Shown: positions 1 to 8,823 of the stretch, in pieces
How the letters are laid out: each line of letters opens with the position of its first letter
How positions within the stretch are numbered: position 1 is the stretch's first letter
Assembly (NCBI GenBank): GCA_027459505.1
Contig: DAIDIE010000023.1
Coordinates: forward strand, 1-64,000
DNA length: 64,000 nucleotides
Reading direction: 5' to 3'
Source: Acidobacteriota bacterium
Lineage (GTDB): Bacteria; Acidobacteriota; Terriglobia; Terriglobales; SCQP01
Program-made: the position numbers and the translations under genes
The notes under the pieces: model-generated
What the model was told of the DNA's origin: nothing
The model's input: only the letters and a program-made list of their open reading frames with translations
Databases searched by the model: none

Positions 1-140
1 GGTGGAGGGCCGCGAAATTCCGAAGGGCGGCTCCCTCGCGGGGGAGAGGAGCCCGGCATCGGCGGCTTCACGTTCTCACTGGAGAACGTGCCAGCGACCA
101 ACGGGAGCGGGCGGCCTGAAGGAGACGAGGCCGTGCCTCC
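1..140 (+). repeat. Dispersed structured repeat R1, copy A (truncated by window start)
   Basis: This stretch is nearly identical, with one mismatch seen by eye (GCGGCTTC versus GCAGCTTC), to 27218-27356, and is related to 20525-20686. It holds three of the four inverted repeats of the family, including the perfect CACGTTCTC/GAGAACGTG hairpin with a 4-nt loop. The 5' part of the element lies outside the window. The copy ends about 58 nt before the start codon of the downstream peptidase gene, so it may be in that gene's leader. No coding potential is credible; it is non-coding in all copies. The function is unknown. Confidence 0.85.
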
Positions 141-197
141 CAGAGCCCGTAATGCCATCCACGTCAGTGCCAGGAGCGCTCTCGCTAGAATGGGTTT

Positions 198-2120
198 ATG
201 CCCAGCTCCACCCGCCTGCACCTTGCAATAGAGCCCATTCGCGACCCCCTGCAAGTCCAGTCGCTCTCGCGCCGGCCGGTTGTGCAGCTTTCACTGCCAG
301 CCTTGTATGAGACCCGCCTGGTGGGCTCCAGCGCCTGGGCGCCGGACGGGCGTTCCCTCGTTTACGTCAGCAACCGCGCCGGGCGCAATAACCTTTGGCG
401 CCTGGACCTGGATGAGCAGGGAAGCCCCATGGGAGAACCACGCCAGTTGACCAGCAGTGACCAGCGTCAGGGCTCGCCAGTGTGGTCTCCCGACGGTCGT
501 ACGGTGGTATTCATCTCCGATTTTGACGGAGACGAACAGTGGGATCTGTTTGCCCTGGATGTGGCCAGTGGCGCCGTCGAAAACCTGACGGGAACACCCG
601 ACATCGCCGAGCAGTCGCCACGCTGGTCGCCAGACGGCAAGCAGTTGGTTTTCATATCCAAGCCGCGCAGTGGTTCGAGCTTTGAAATCGAACTGCTGGA
701 CTGGAAAACGCGGGAGCGGCGTCCGGTTACCAGCAACACACCAGCGGATTGGGGCAACTTTCACCCACTCTGGTCTCCGGACGGCAAAGCCCTGGTCTAC
801 CTCCGCGAACATGCGGCCGGGAAGGATTCCTACCTCATCCATTACGACTTTCAGACTGGCGCGGAACGTATTCTCACGCCCCATGAGGGGGAAAAGCTGT
901 ACGTGGCCAACGACTGGTCGCCGGATGGCAAGCGGCTGCTGATTACCTCCAATGCGCTGAACGGACACGACAATGTCGCTCTGCTGGGCGTTGAGAATGG
1001 TCGTATTGCTTGGCTCACGGAAGAGGAGTGGGAGGTTAGTGGTGATTCCTTTACCCCGGATGGCCAAGGTGTCTGCTGGAGCGCCAATGTCGATGGCCAC
1101 TCCCAGATCTATGTGCAGGGGCTAGGCGGGGAGGCGAGCCAGCTGCCGCTTCCCGCCGGGATGAACTACCCAACCGGCTCTGATAGCTGCTTTCAGCCGC
1201 GCCGGGGTGGGCTGCTTTTCTATCACACCGGCCCCGCCGATGCCGGCGACCTCTGGCTCTACGATCGCCAGGAAGCGGTGCGGCTGACCTCTTCGGTGCA
1301 TCCGGAACTCTCTACCCCGGCGGCGCGAGAAAGCATGGTCGAACCTTTCCTGGTGCATTTCCCCAGCCGCGATGGAAGGTGGAATCTCTCCGCCCTGCTG
1401 TACCTGCCGCACAATGTGCAACGCGATGGGAGCCACCCTGGGGTGGTTTACATCCACGGAGGACCGGCTTCACAGAGTGTGAATGGCTTCAACCGTTCGC
1501 TGCAGTATTTGGTCAATCGTGGTTACGTGGTGATCGCCCCCAATTACCGGGGTTCGACTGGCTACGGAAAGGCATTTCAGGACGCCAACTATCGCGACCT
1601 GGGTGGGGGTGACCTGGACGATGTGTGGAGCGCGGCGGAGTTTCTGTGCGCTACCGGGTACGTAAACCGGAAAAAATTGATCAGCATGGGCGGCAGCTAT
1701 GGCGGCTACCTGACAATGCTGGCGGTGAGCAAAATGGCGGAGCGCTGGGCAGCGGGAGTGGCCATTGTGCCCTTTGTGAACTGGTTTACGGAACTGGAAC
1801 ACGAGGACCCGCTGCTGCGGCAGTATGACCTGGCCACCATGGGCGATCCGGTGGAAAACGCGGCGCTCTACCGCGATCGCTCGCCCATTTTCTTTGTCGA
1901 CCAGGTGCGCTGTCCGGTGCTGTTGATTGCGGGCGCGCAAGATCCGCGCTGTCCCAAGCAGGAGGCCGAGCAGGTGGCCGCCGCCATTCGTGAACGTGGC
2001 GGAACCGCGGAGCTAAAGATATTTCTGGACGAGGGACACGGTTTCGCCAAGGTGGAAAACCAAATTGCAGCCTACCGGCAAGTGGCGGAGTTTCTGCAAC
2101 GGCACGTTCCTGCCTTTTAG
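198..2120 (+). CDS. S9 family peptidase (prolyl oligopeptidase / acylaminoacyl-peptidase type)
   Basis: The 640-residue protein has an N-terminal beta-propeller of TolB/WD40-like blades (about residues 30-370, with repeated WSPDG motifs) and a C-terminal alpha/beta-hydrolase domain (about 385-640). The catalytic triad is visible: Ser500 in GGSYGG, Asp582 in AGAQDPR and His614 in DEGHGF. Family members hydrolyse oligopeptides, often after proline or at acylated N-termini, with the propeller filtering substrate size. No signal peptide is evident, so a cytoplasmic location is inferred. The ATG at 198 has no strong Shine-Dalgarno sequence and a slightly later start cannot be excluded. The next gene is 262 nt away, so it is probably monocistronic. 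Confidence 0.93.
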   Translation: MPSSTRLHLAIEPIRDPLQVQSLSRRPVVQLSLPALYETRLVGSSAWAPDGRSLVYVSNRAGRNNLWRLDLDEQGSPMGEPRQLTSSDQRQGSPVWSPDGRTVVFISDFDGDEQWDLFALDVASGAVENLTGTPDIAEQSPRWSPDGKQLVFISKPRSGSSFEIELLDWKTRERRPVTSNTPADWGNFHPLWSPDGKALVYLREHAAGKDSYLIHYDFQTGAERILTPHEGEKLYVANDWSPDGKRLLITSNALNGHDNVALLGVENGRIAWLTEEEWEVSGDSFTPDGQGVCWSANVDGHSQIYVQGLGGEASQLPLPAGMNYPTGSDSCFQPRRGGLLFYHTGPADAGDLWLYDRQEAVRLTSSVHPELSTPAARESMVEPFLVHFPSRDGRWNLSALLYLPHNVQRDGSHPGVVYIHGGPASQSVNGFNRSLQYLVNRGYVVIAPNYRGSTGYGKAFQDANYRDLGGGDLDDVWSAAEFLCATGYVNRKKLISMGGSYGGYLTMLAVSKMAERWAAGVAIVPFVNWFTELEHEDPLLRQYDLATMGDPVENAALYRDRSPIFFVDQVRCPVLLIAGAQDPRCPKQEAEQVAAAIRERGGTAELKIFLDEGHGFAKVENQIAAYRQVAEFLQRHVPAF

Positions 2121-2382
2121 CATCCAGCAACAATCCTCGCGCATCAGAACAGTTAGGCAGTCGGTTGCGCCGGTAGCCCAGGTTTTCTGATGAACTTGGG
2201 GTAGCAGCCGCGGTGCTTTTGGGGTGTGCCGTCGCAAACCAGCCACCGCACGCCCCGACCCCTTTTCTTGTGCCCGTCCAACCTCGCCCGCTCGCTGGCA
2301 TCGAAACCTTCACCGCAACAACTTGAGGCAAGTGCTGCTGTCGGATATGCTCCGCCGGTGACGTGCCAATCGAGGTGGCTTT

Positions 2383-3228
2383 ATGGCTGAAGGTATTGCT
2401 GCGCCGGGCTCTCCCCCGCAATCGCAGGTTTCGCGCTCATCTCAAGATCAACAGCGTTTTGGTATTGCGGCTGGCGCAGCCGCGGCTGGCGGCCTGCTGC
2501 TCGCTGGCTTGTGGCTGCATGCGTGGCCGCGTGTGCTGCTGCTCTCCGCCGCCGGTTGTCTCGGCTTTCGCGCCTTTCGCGCCCAGCAGCGCGGCGAACC
2601 ACTCCGCCTTTGGGCGCAGCGCGGTACCAACATCGAAAGTGAAGATGCGATCAGCATTCTGCGCACGCCGCAGGAACTCTACCAGAGCTGGAATGACACG
2701 GAGCTCTTGCGGCAGATCATTCCCTATTGCCGGGGTGTGGAGCGTTCCGGCCAGCGTATGCGCTTCACCATCGAGCGGCCAGTCACCGGCGCGGTCGAGA
2801 TGGAATCGGAAATCACCCAGGAATTAGAAAACCGTCTGCTCGCTTGGGAGGCGGTGCCCGGGGCGGAAATCCAGAGCGCCGGAGAGGTCCGCTTTGAGCC
2901 CGATCCGAGTGGACGCGGTTCGATTGTGCGGCTGCGGCTGGCCACCGGACCTTCCGGCTGGCTGCGCGGTTTTGGGCTTTCCGCCAAACAGCAGGCCCAC
3001 ACCGAACTGCGCCGTTTCAAGCAGCTCATGGAGGCTGGAGAGATTGCCACAATTCAGGGGCAGCCGCATGGTCAACGTTCGGCTATGGCGCGCCTGGAAC
3101 GGCTCGTGCCCGAGCCCCTGGGCTCCGACATCATGCCCGCCGAGTATGCGCGCCCGCGGCGGCGCGGTCCAGTCGGGGAGCCTTTGGAACGCGAGCGGGC
3201 GATCCGTCCGGCCCGGGAGGCAATATGA
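2383..3228 (+). CDS. SRPBCC family membrane-associated protein (cyclase/dehydrase type)
   Basis: This 281-residue protein has a hydrophobic segment near residues 25-65, probably one or two membrane helices. An SRPBCC/polyketide-cyclase-like domain follows (about 90-225) with the pattern of a small-ligand-binding START-like fold ([14 protein letters not shown], then [17 protein letters not shown]). The C-terminus is Arg/Pro-rich. A GAGGTGG Shine-Dalgarno sits just upstream of the ATG. Its stop codon overlaps the start of the zinc alcohol dehydrogenase (ATGA), so the two are almost certainly co-translated. The ligand is unknown; the pairing suggests the domain binds or delivers a substrate related to the dehydrogenase reaction, which is inference. 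Confidence 0.82.
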   Translation: MAEGIAAPGSPPQSQVSRSSQDQQRFGIAAGAAAAGGLLLAGLWLHAWPRVLLLSAAGCLGFRAFRAQQRGEPLRLWAQRGTNIESEDAISILRTPQELYQSWNDTELLRQIIPYCRGVERSGQRMRFTIERPVTGAVEMESEITQELENRLLAWEAVPGAEIQSAGEVRFEPDPSGRGSIVRLRLATGPSGWLRGFGLSAKQQAHTELRRFKQLMEAGEIATIQGQPHGQRSAMARLERLVPEPLGSDIMPAEYARPRRRGPVGEPLERERAIRPAREAI

Positions 3229-4418
3229 AGGCATTGTGCTGGCAAGGTAAAGAGCAGGTCGGCGTTGAAACCGTCTCCGACCCGCACATCATCAACCCGC
3301 ATGACGCAGTTGTCCGCATCACCAGCACGGCGATCTGCGGCTCCGACCTGCACCTGTTTGATGGCTACATCCCCAGTATGGAACAGGGCGACATCCTGGG
3401 ACATGAGTTCATGGGCGAGGTGGTCGAGATTGGATCGGCGGTGCGCAATCTGGCCGTGGGTGATCGCGTCGTCGTTCCCTTTCCCATCGCCTGCGGACAC
3501 TGCTATTTCTGCGAGCACGAACTGTGGTCGTTATGCGACAACACCAACCCAAACGCCTGGATGGCGGAAAAGCTGTTTGGCTATTCGCCCGCGGGCATCT
3601 TCGGCTACTCGCACATGCTCGGCGGCTACGCTGGAGGGCAGGCGCAGTATGCGCGCGTGCCGTTCGCCGATATTGGTCCGATCAAGGTTCCAGAGCGCCT
3701 CAGCGACGAGCAGGTGTTGTTTCTCAGTGATATCTTTCCAACCGGCTATATGGCCGCGGAAAACTGCGATATCAAGCCAGGGGATACGGTGGCCGTCTGG
3801 GGTTGCGGCCCAGTGGGGCAGTTCGCCATCAAAAGCGCATTTCTGCTGGGAGCGGGCCGGGTAATCGCCATTGACCGCTTTCCGGAGCGATTACGGCTGG
3901 CCCGCGAGTCGGCTCGCGCTGAAACCATCAATTATGAGGAAGTGGATGACGTGCCCGGGCAGCTTGCGCTAATGACCGGCGGACGTGGTCCGGACGCCTG
4001 CATCGACGCGGTTGGCATGGAGGCGCACGGAACCTCGCTGTTGGCTCGCATGGACGCCGCCAAGCAAAAACTGATGCTCGAGACGGGACGCCCCAATGTC
4101 CTCCGCGAGGCCATTCGCGCCTGCCGCAAAGGCGGCGTGCTTTCCGTCGCGGGTGTTTACGGCGGCTTCCTGGATACGATCCCGTTTGGCGCCGCCTTTA
4201 ACAAAGGATTGCGCATCGCGACCGGGCAATGCCATGTGCAGCGCTACCTGCGCCCGCTGCTGGATCGCGTACAACGGAACGAGATCGATCCCAGCTTCAT
4301 CATTACTCACCGGCTCTCGCTCGACGAGGCGCCGCGCGCCTATGAAATCTTCCGGGATAAAAAAGAGAATTGCGTCAAGGTTGTCCTTGACCCCTGGGCG
4401 GCGCCCAAGGCGGCCTGA
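3225..4418 (+). CDS. Zinc-dependent alcohol dehydrogenase (formaldehyde dehydrogenase-like MDR)
   Basis: A 397-residue medium-chain dehydrogenase. Catalytic zinc ligands are visible (Cys38 in TAICGSD, His60-Glu61 in GHEFMGE), as are four structural-zinc cysteines with canonical spacing (Cys90, 93, 96, 104). A Rossmann motif, WGCGPVGQ, follows near residue 195. The length and the insertion after the structural zinc loop match the glutathione-independent formaldehyde dehydrogenase-like branch, which oxidises alcohols or aldehydes with NAD(P). It starts within the stop codon of the SRPBCC gene and has a GGGAGG Shine-Dalgarno. The exact substrate cannot be read from the sequence. Confidence 0.93.
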   Translation: MKALCWQGKEQVGVETVSDPHIINPHDAVVRITSTAICGSDLHLFDGYIPSMEQGDILGHEFMGEVVEIGSAVRNLAVGDRVVVPFPIACGHCYFCEHELWSLCDNTNPNAWMAEKLFGYSPAGIFGYSHMLGGYAGGQAQYARVPFADIGPIKVPERLSDEQVLFLSDIFPTGYMAAENCDIKPGDTVAVWGCGPVGQFAIKSAFLLGAGRVIAIDRFPERLRLARESARAETINYEEVDDVPGQLALMTGGRGPDACIDAVGMEAHGTSLLARMDAAKQKLMLETGRPNVLREAIRACRKGGVLSVAGVYGGFLDTIPFGAAFNKGLRIATGQCHVQRYLRPLLDRVQRNEIDPSFIITHRLSLDEAPRAYEIFRDKKENCVKVVLDPWAAPKAA

Positions 4419-4490
4419 GGCAATGAAGTGGCTCAACGGATGGCAACTAATCTAAGGCGAGATGCGAGGGCGCACGGCGGTGAGCGGGAA

Positions 4491-4513
4491 ATCGGCTCAA
4501 GCACGGAGCCGAT
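4491..4513. terminator. Perfect 8-bp inverted repeat between convergent genes
   Basis: ATCGGCTC, a 7-nt loop, then GAGCCGAT, placed between the dehydrogenase stop (4418) and the minus-strand LacI-like stop (4545). The position fits transcription termination, but no clear T-run follows on either strand, so its efficiency as an intrinsic terminator is doubtful. Confidence 0.35.
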
Positions 4514-4544
4514 CTCCCACTGAAACGGGAAGCTTGACTCGCAA

Positions 4545-4850
4545 CTACTTGAATTTCACCGGTGGCAGCCGGTCTCCAATGCGCAAGGCACGCAACTGCC
4601 GCGCCAGCGCGGAGCGGCGGGCCAGGGCTTGTGCCTGTTTGTGCGGCTTATAGCCTAGTTGCCGCGCCATCTCCTTTACCATCGCGGTGGTGTCGGCGCT
4701 TACGCTTCCAGTGCGGTTCAATACGCGCGAAACCGTCGCGGTGGAAACTCCACAGGCGGCGGCAACATCATCGATGGTTGCCGTGGCGTGCTGGGACTCA
4801 GCCCGCAATCGATTCAGCGCGGCGGAGTTGACCTCGTTCTTTTTCGGCAT
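4545..4850 (-). CDS. Stand-alone LacI-type helix-turn-helix protein without a ligand-binding domain
   Basis: A protein of 101 residues from the ATG at 4850. It consists of a LacI/GalR headpiece: TIDDVAAACGVSTATVSRVL is the classic LacI HTH, followed by the hinge-type helix (MARQLGYKP). Normal LacI proteins are about 330 residues with a periplasmic-binding-protein-like sensor; here the frame stops about 30 residues after the hinge. An upstream in-frame start (4961) would add 37 unlike residues and is less likely. It may be a natural one-domain regulator or a truncated remnant. No effector-binding domain is encoded downstream, where the convergent dehydrogenase gene lies. Confidence 0.75.
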   Translation of the reverse strand: MPKKNEVNSAALNRLRAESQHATATIDDVAAACGVSTATVSRVLNRTGSVSADTTAMVKEMARQLGYKPHKQAQALARRSALARQLRALRIGDRLPPVKFK

Positions 4851-5157
4851 GCGGTTGCCATCAAACGGGGAATTCGCGCAGGCCTGCGATTCCCGGTTGG
4901 GAAATCCACGATGCAAAAGATTTCCGGAGTGAGATACAGTCTGGCCTCCCACCCCCAGCAAGACCGGTTTGTGAACACTCCTTACCAGAAAAAACGCCGG
5001 CTGAAGGGTGTAACGGCCTCCAAAAACTGCGGACCTCAGGGTTAAGAATTTATAGCATGCCCCGGGCTTTCTGGATACCGGATATTTTTTCTTAGTAAGA
5101 GTAGTTTACAAGAGGAGTTGCCGGGTAAGCGCGGTTTAGGCCCGGTTTAGGACCAGT

Positions 5158-7635
5158 TTAGGAGAGTGAAATGGGGTCAACGTCAATCACCAGCGCGGTC
5201 GCTGGAAGCGCATCCATCCGCGCGTTATGGCGCAGCCGCTGCAGCACGGTGGCTAATCGTTTCCGGCTGCTCGACTTGAGCAGGAACTGAAAGCGGTGCT
5301 CGTTTTTTACCCGCGCCACCAGCGCGGGGCCAGGCCCAAGAACTTTCAGCCCCGGCGCCGTATCCTGTTCCTTCTGCAATTGCCGCCCTACCCAACTGGT
5401 CCAGCGCAGAGCCTGGTCGTAATCGGCGTGGCGTAACTGCACCGAAGCCATTGCCGCAAAGGGGGGATAGTGCATCAGACGCCGAAAGCGCGCCTCCTGC
5501 TCGTAAAACAATTGCGCTTCATTGCGCAGCGCGGCCTGCACCGCATAGTGATCGGGATGCAGTACCTGTAGGATGACCTCGCCCGGCAAATCCCCGCGCC
5601 CCGCGCGCCCCGCCACCTGTGTGAGTAACTGGAAAGTCCGTTCCGCCGCCCGGAACTCGGGGATGGTCAATCCCAGGTCCGCATTGATCACCCCGACCAG
5701 GGTAACGCCTGGCAAGTCATGCCCTTTGGCGATCATCTGCGTTCCCACCAGGATGTCCAGTTCTCCCGCCCGGAAGGCCGCCAGAACCCGGGCGAAGTGC
5801 CCACGTTGTCCTGTCGTGTCGCGGTCCAGCCGCGCAATGCGCGCGGCGGGGAACAGCAGCGCCAGCTGCTCTTCCAGCTTTTCACTGCCTGTACCCATGA
5901 AATACAGGTGCTCGCTCCCGCAGGACGGACAGGTGACCGGCACGTCGCGGCGATAGCCGCAAATATGGCAGAGCAACTCATGTTCACGCTTGTGGAAGCT
6001 GAGGCAGATCGAGCAGTCGCGGCACTCCACGCCCGCCCCGCAGGAGCGGCACAGGACAACCGGCGAATACCCGCGCCGGTTCAGCAGGATCACCGCTTGC
6101 TCCTTTTTCTCCAGCCGCTGCTGCAGCGACTGCACCAGGGCCGCGGAAAACAGCGGCTCGCTGCTCCGATCCTTCGTGTTGTGTGGCCGCGCCTGGCTTT
6201 TGAACTCCAGCCGCATGTCAACAAGCTGAACGGACGGCAGCGGGCGGCGTTCCACCCGTTGCCCTATGCTCAGCAGCCGGTATTTACCAGCGCGCGCGTT
6301 TTCAAAGCTTTCCAGCGAAGGCGTCGCCGAGCCTAGCAGCGCAACCGCGCTCTGCAGCCGCGCCCGCACCACTGCCAGATCGCGGCCATGATAACGCGGC
6401 GATTCCTGTTGTTTGTAGGCGCCATCGTGCTCTTCGTCCACGATAATCAGCCCCAGCGGCGAGAGCGGGGCGAAAACGGCGGAACGCGTTCCGATCACCA
6501 CCCAGCTCTCTCCCCGCCGCGCCCGGTGCCAATGCTGCGCGCGTTCCGCGGCGCTCAGCCCGGAATGCAGGATGGAGATCTTTCCGGGAAAGGCGTCTTC
6601 AAAATCGGCGAACGCGGCCGGTGTCAAGCCAATCTCGGGCAAAAGCAGCAGGGCGCGGCGACCACGCTCCACACAGGCGGCGATGGCCTCCAGATAGACC
6701 GCGGTCTTGCCGCTGCCGGTTACCCCGTGCAGCAGGAAAGGTGCCGGAGCGGCGCCGCTTTCACTATCCAGAGCCTGAACCACCGCCTGCAACGCCTCCC
6801 GCTGCGAGGTGTTCAACTCCTTCACCCGGGGCCGCGGATGCCACTCGGGGGCGCGCAAGGGCGCCGCCTGTTGCACGATCTCAATCACTCCAGCGCGCCG
6901 CAACGTTTGCAGCGCGGCCGGGGAAACCTGGGGGCGCAGGTCCGCCGCCCGCATCTCCCCTCCATTGCGCCGCAGCAACGCCATGATCGCTTCTTGCTGA
7001 GGTGTCTGGCGGCGCTGCGGCTCGACGCCCGTGAGCCGGACGTGATCAACCGTGGGTTCGGCCGCTCCCAGGCGGGAACGCCGCTCCCGCTTTAACAGCC
7101 CCTCGCGCAGTGCGCGTCTTACCAGGCTCTCGCCAAACTCTTTGCGCGCGCGGCTCATGGGGAGTCCGTCGTGCGCGGCACTGAGGAGATCTTCGGTGCT
7201 GTTGCGAGGGGTGCCGGGAAGCGAAGGCGTGGAGTGCCGCAGCTTCTGCTCGCCTTGTGCGGTGAGGGTGAGCCATTCGCTCTCGCGCAGTTCGGTCGAG
7301 GGTGGCAAGGCGCAGCGCAGCGTCTCGCCAATCGGCGCCTGGTAGTACGCTGCCGTCCATTGCGCCAGTTGCAGCAATGCGGGGTCCAGCAGCGGCTCCT
7401 CATCCAGCACCAGCGCGATTTCCTTTAGCGCTCGTTCACCCGGCGGCTGATCAAGCGCCGCGGTCACGACTCCAATCAGGCGTTGCTTTCCCCACGGCGC
7501 CACCACGCGCATGCCGGGCTCGACCCGCATTCCACTGGGGACCAGATAAGTGAAGGTTTGATCCAAGGGCACTGGAACGGCCACTTCAACGGCGCGCGGG
7601 GAGCAAGCGGTTTCAGCTTTCGAAGTGGAGTGCAC
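5158..7635 (-). CDS. priA: Primosomal protein N' (replication restart helicase PriA)
   Basis: This 825-residue SF2 DNA helicase reloads the replisome at stalled forks. An N-terminal 3' DNA-binding region begins with VAVPVPLDQTFTYLVP. A Walker A motif (GVTGSGKT, about residue 305) and the DEEH box of motif II (VDEEHDGAYKQQ, about residue 397) are present. The PriA zinc-binding cysteine cluster lies between motifs IV and V (CRSCG, CRDCSICL, CHICGY, CPSCGS, about residues 530-575). A helicase C-terminal part with QVAGRAGRG follows. The length is normal to slightly long. It is 108 nt downstream of the TPR gene on the same strand. Confidence 0.96.
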   Translation of the reverse strand: MHSTSKAETACSPRAVEVAVPVPLDQTFTYLVPSGMRVEPGMRVVAPWGKQRLIGVVTAALDQPPGERALKEIALVLDEEPLLDPALLQLAQWTAAYYQAPIGETLRCALPPSTELRESEWLTLTAQGEQKLRHSTPSLPGTPRNSTEDLLSAAHDGLPMSRARKEFGESLVRRALREGLLKRERRSRLGAAEPTVDHVRLTGVEPQRRQTPQQEAIMALLRRNGGEMRAADLRPQVSPAALQTLRRAGVIEIVQQAAPLRAPEWHPRPRVKELNTSQREALQAVVQALDSESGAAPAPFLLHGVTGSGKTAVYLEAIAACVERGRRALLLLPEIGLTPAAFADFEDAFPGKISILHSGLSAAERAQHWHRARRGESWVVIGTRSAVFAPLSPLGLIIVDEEHDGAYKQQESPRYHGRDLAVVRARLQSAVALLGSATPSLESFENARAGKYRLLSIGQRVERRPLPSVQLVDMRLEFKSQARPHNTKDRSSEPLFSAALVQSLQQRLEKKEQAVILLNRRGYSPVVLCRSCGAGVECRDCSICLSFHKREHELLCHICGYRRDVPVTCPSCGSEHLYFMGTGSEKLEEQLALLFPAARIARLDRDTTGQRGHFARVLAAFRAGELDILVGTQMIAKGHDLPGVTLVGVINADLGLTIPEFRAAERTFQLLTQVAGRAGRGDLPGEVILQVLHPDHYAVQAALRNEAQLFYEQEARFRRLMHYPPFAAMASVQLRHADYDQALRWTSWVGRQLQKEQDTAPGLKVLGPGPALVARVKNEHRFQFLLKSSSRKRLATVLQRLRHNARMDALPATALVIDVDPISLS

Positions 7636-7743
7636 GGTACGGAGGACAGACTAGCATGCCGGGCGAGTTGCGTGCTTTGAAGCGTGTTTCCCCCGGCTGC
7701 TGCCAAGGTTTGGAGGTTCTTGCCACCGCCCTGCGAGTCGGGT

Positions 7744-8808
7744 TCAACGCGATCCCATCCTCTGCCGCAATTCGCGGATCTGCTGCTCGGCGATCATGCG
7801 TTCCGCCTGGGTAGGAGCGCGATGCGCGAAGTCGCTCATGTAATGAATCGCCTCCGCGTACTTGTCTTGCGCGGTAAGCACCACCGCCAGCAGTTGCTCG
7901 GCTCCCGGCAGCCGGTGAAAGCGGTCCATGCGCAGCGCCCGGCGCGCGTCCGACTCCGCTTGGGAAATGTTTTCGGCATGGTAGTCAGCGATGGCGCGGT
8001 AATACCAGAGGCGCGCTGTCCCCCCTGGATTCAGCTCCAGCGCCTGGCTGGTGATCTCGCTCAGCTTGTCCCAGTTCTGCTGGGCCACCGCCAGCATCGA
8101 CAGCTTTTCGTAGGGCGGCAGAAAGCCGGGGTCGGCGGCAATCGCCGAGCGGTAGGATTCCTCCGCGTTGGCCGGATGCAGCTTCACGTCATAGTTGGCG
8201 TACTGGTACCAGGCTTCGGCGTAGTGTGGGTCGCGATGGATGGCCTCCTGCAGAAGCTGCCGCGCCTGATCGGTATCGCCTTCCGCAGCGAGACGCCGCG
8301 CCTGGTCAAAGGCGGATTGGGCGTCCGGGTGGACCAGCACATGGCTGACCGCCGCTCCGCGAACACTGGCATCGCGCGTCAGTAGAATCGTGCCAACGTT
8401 GGAGGCCTTCAAGGGTTTGGGAATACGTACCGGGCTGGCGCGGTAGCCGGTGAGGACCGGCGTGACCTCACAACCGCTGTAAGCGGTCGCGGAGCGAATC
8501 GGCGCACCCTCGGTCACATCAGGCGCCTTGGGATCGGAACGCAGCACGAACCGCCCATTCACGTCGGTGTAGGTCAACAGCCGCGGTTTGCCCTGGCAGC
8601 TCACCTCGATGCGAATGGCCGTCCACGGCAGGGAAGCGCCTAACAAGCGCACGTGACCGTAAAGATCACCAGCGGTCAGCGGGCGTGGAGGCGCCGGTTG
8701 CTGCAAAAGTTGCCCGTAGAGAGGCAGCGCCCCTGCAAGCAGTGCCGAGCAGAAAATCACCGGACCGGAAATGATGCCGCGCAATGTCACTGCCAACCCC
8801 AGCAGCAC
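7744..8808 (-). CDS. Exported TPR protein with carboxypeptidase-regulatory-like domain
   Basis: A 354-residue protein with an N-terminal hydrophobic signal or anchor (about residues 8-33). A beta-sandwich resembling carboxypeptidase regulatory domains follows (GDLYGHVRLLGASLPW, then YTDVNGRFVLRS, about 45-135). Three to five TPR units follow (about 160-350; AFDQARRLAAEGDTDQARQL, AEAWYQYANYD). Such combinations are common among acidobacterial envelope proteins; no catalytic residues are seen. It starts 15 nt after the recQ stop on the same strand, so it is probably co-transcribed with recQ. The partner bound by the TPRs is unknown. Confidence 0.78.
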   Translation of the reverse strand: MLLGLAVTLRGIISGPVIFCSALLAGALPLYGQLLQQPAPPRPLTAGDLYGHVRLLGASLPWTAIRIEVSCQGKPRLLTYTDVNGRFVLRSDPKAPDVTEGAPIRSATAYSGCEVTPVLTGYRASPVRIPKPLKASNVGTILLTRDASVRGAAVSHVLVHPDAQSAFDQARRLAAEGDTDQARQLLQEAIHRDPHYAEAWYQYANYDVKLHPANAEESYRSAIAADPGFLPPYEKLSMLAVAQQNWDKLSEITSQALELNPGGTARLWYYRAIADYHAENISQAESDARRALRMDRFHRLPGAEQLLAVVLTAQDKYAEAIHYMSDFAHRAPTQAERMIAEQQIRELRQRMGSR

Positions 8809-8823
8809 GCCAGCTGCTTCCTT

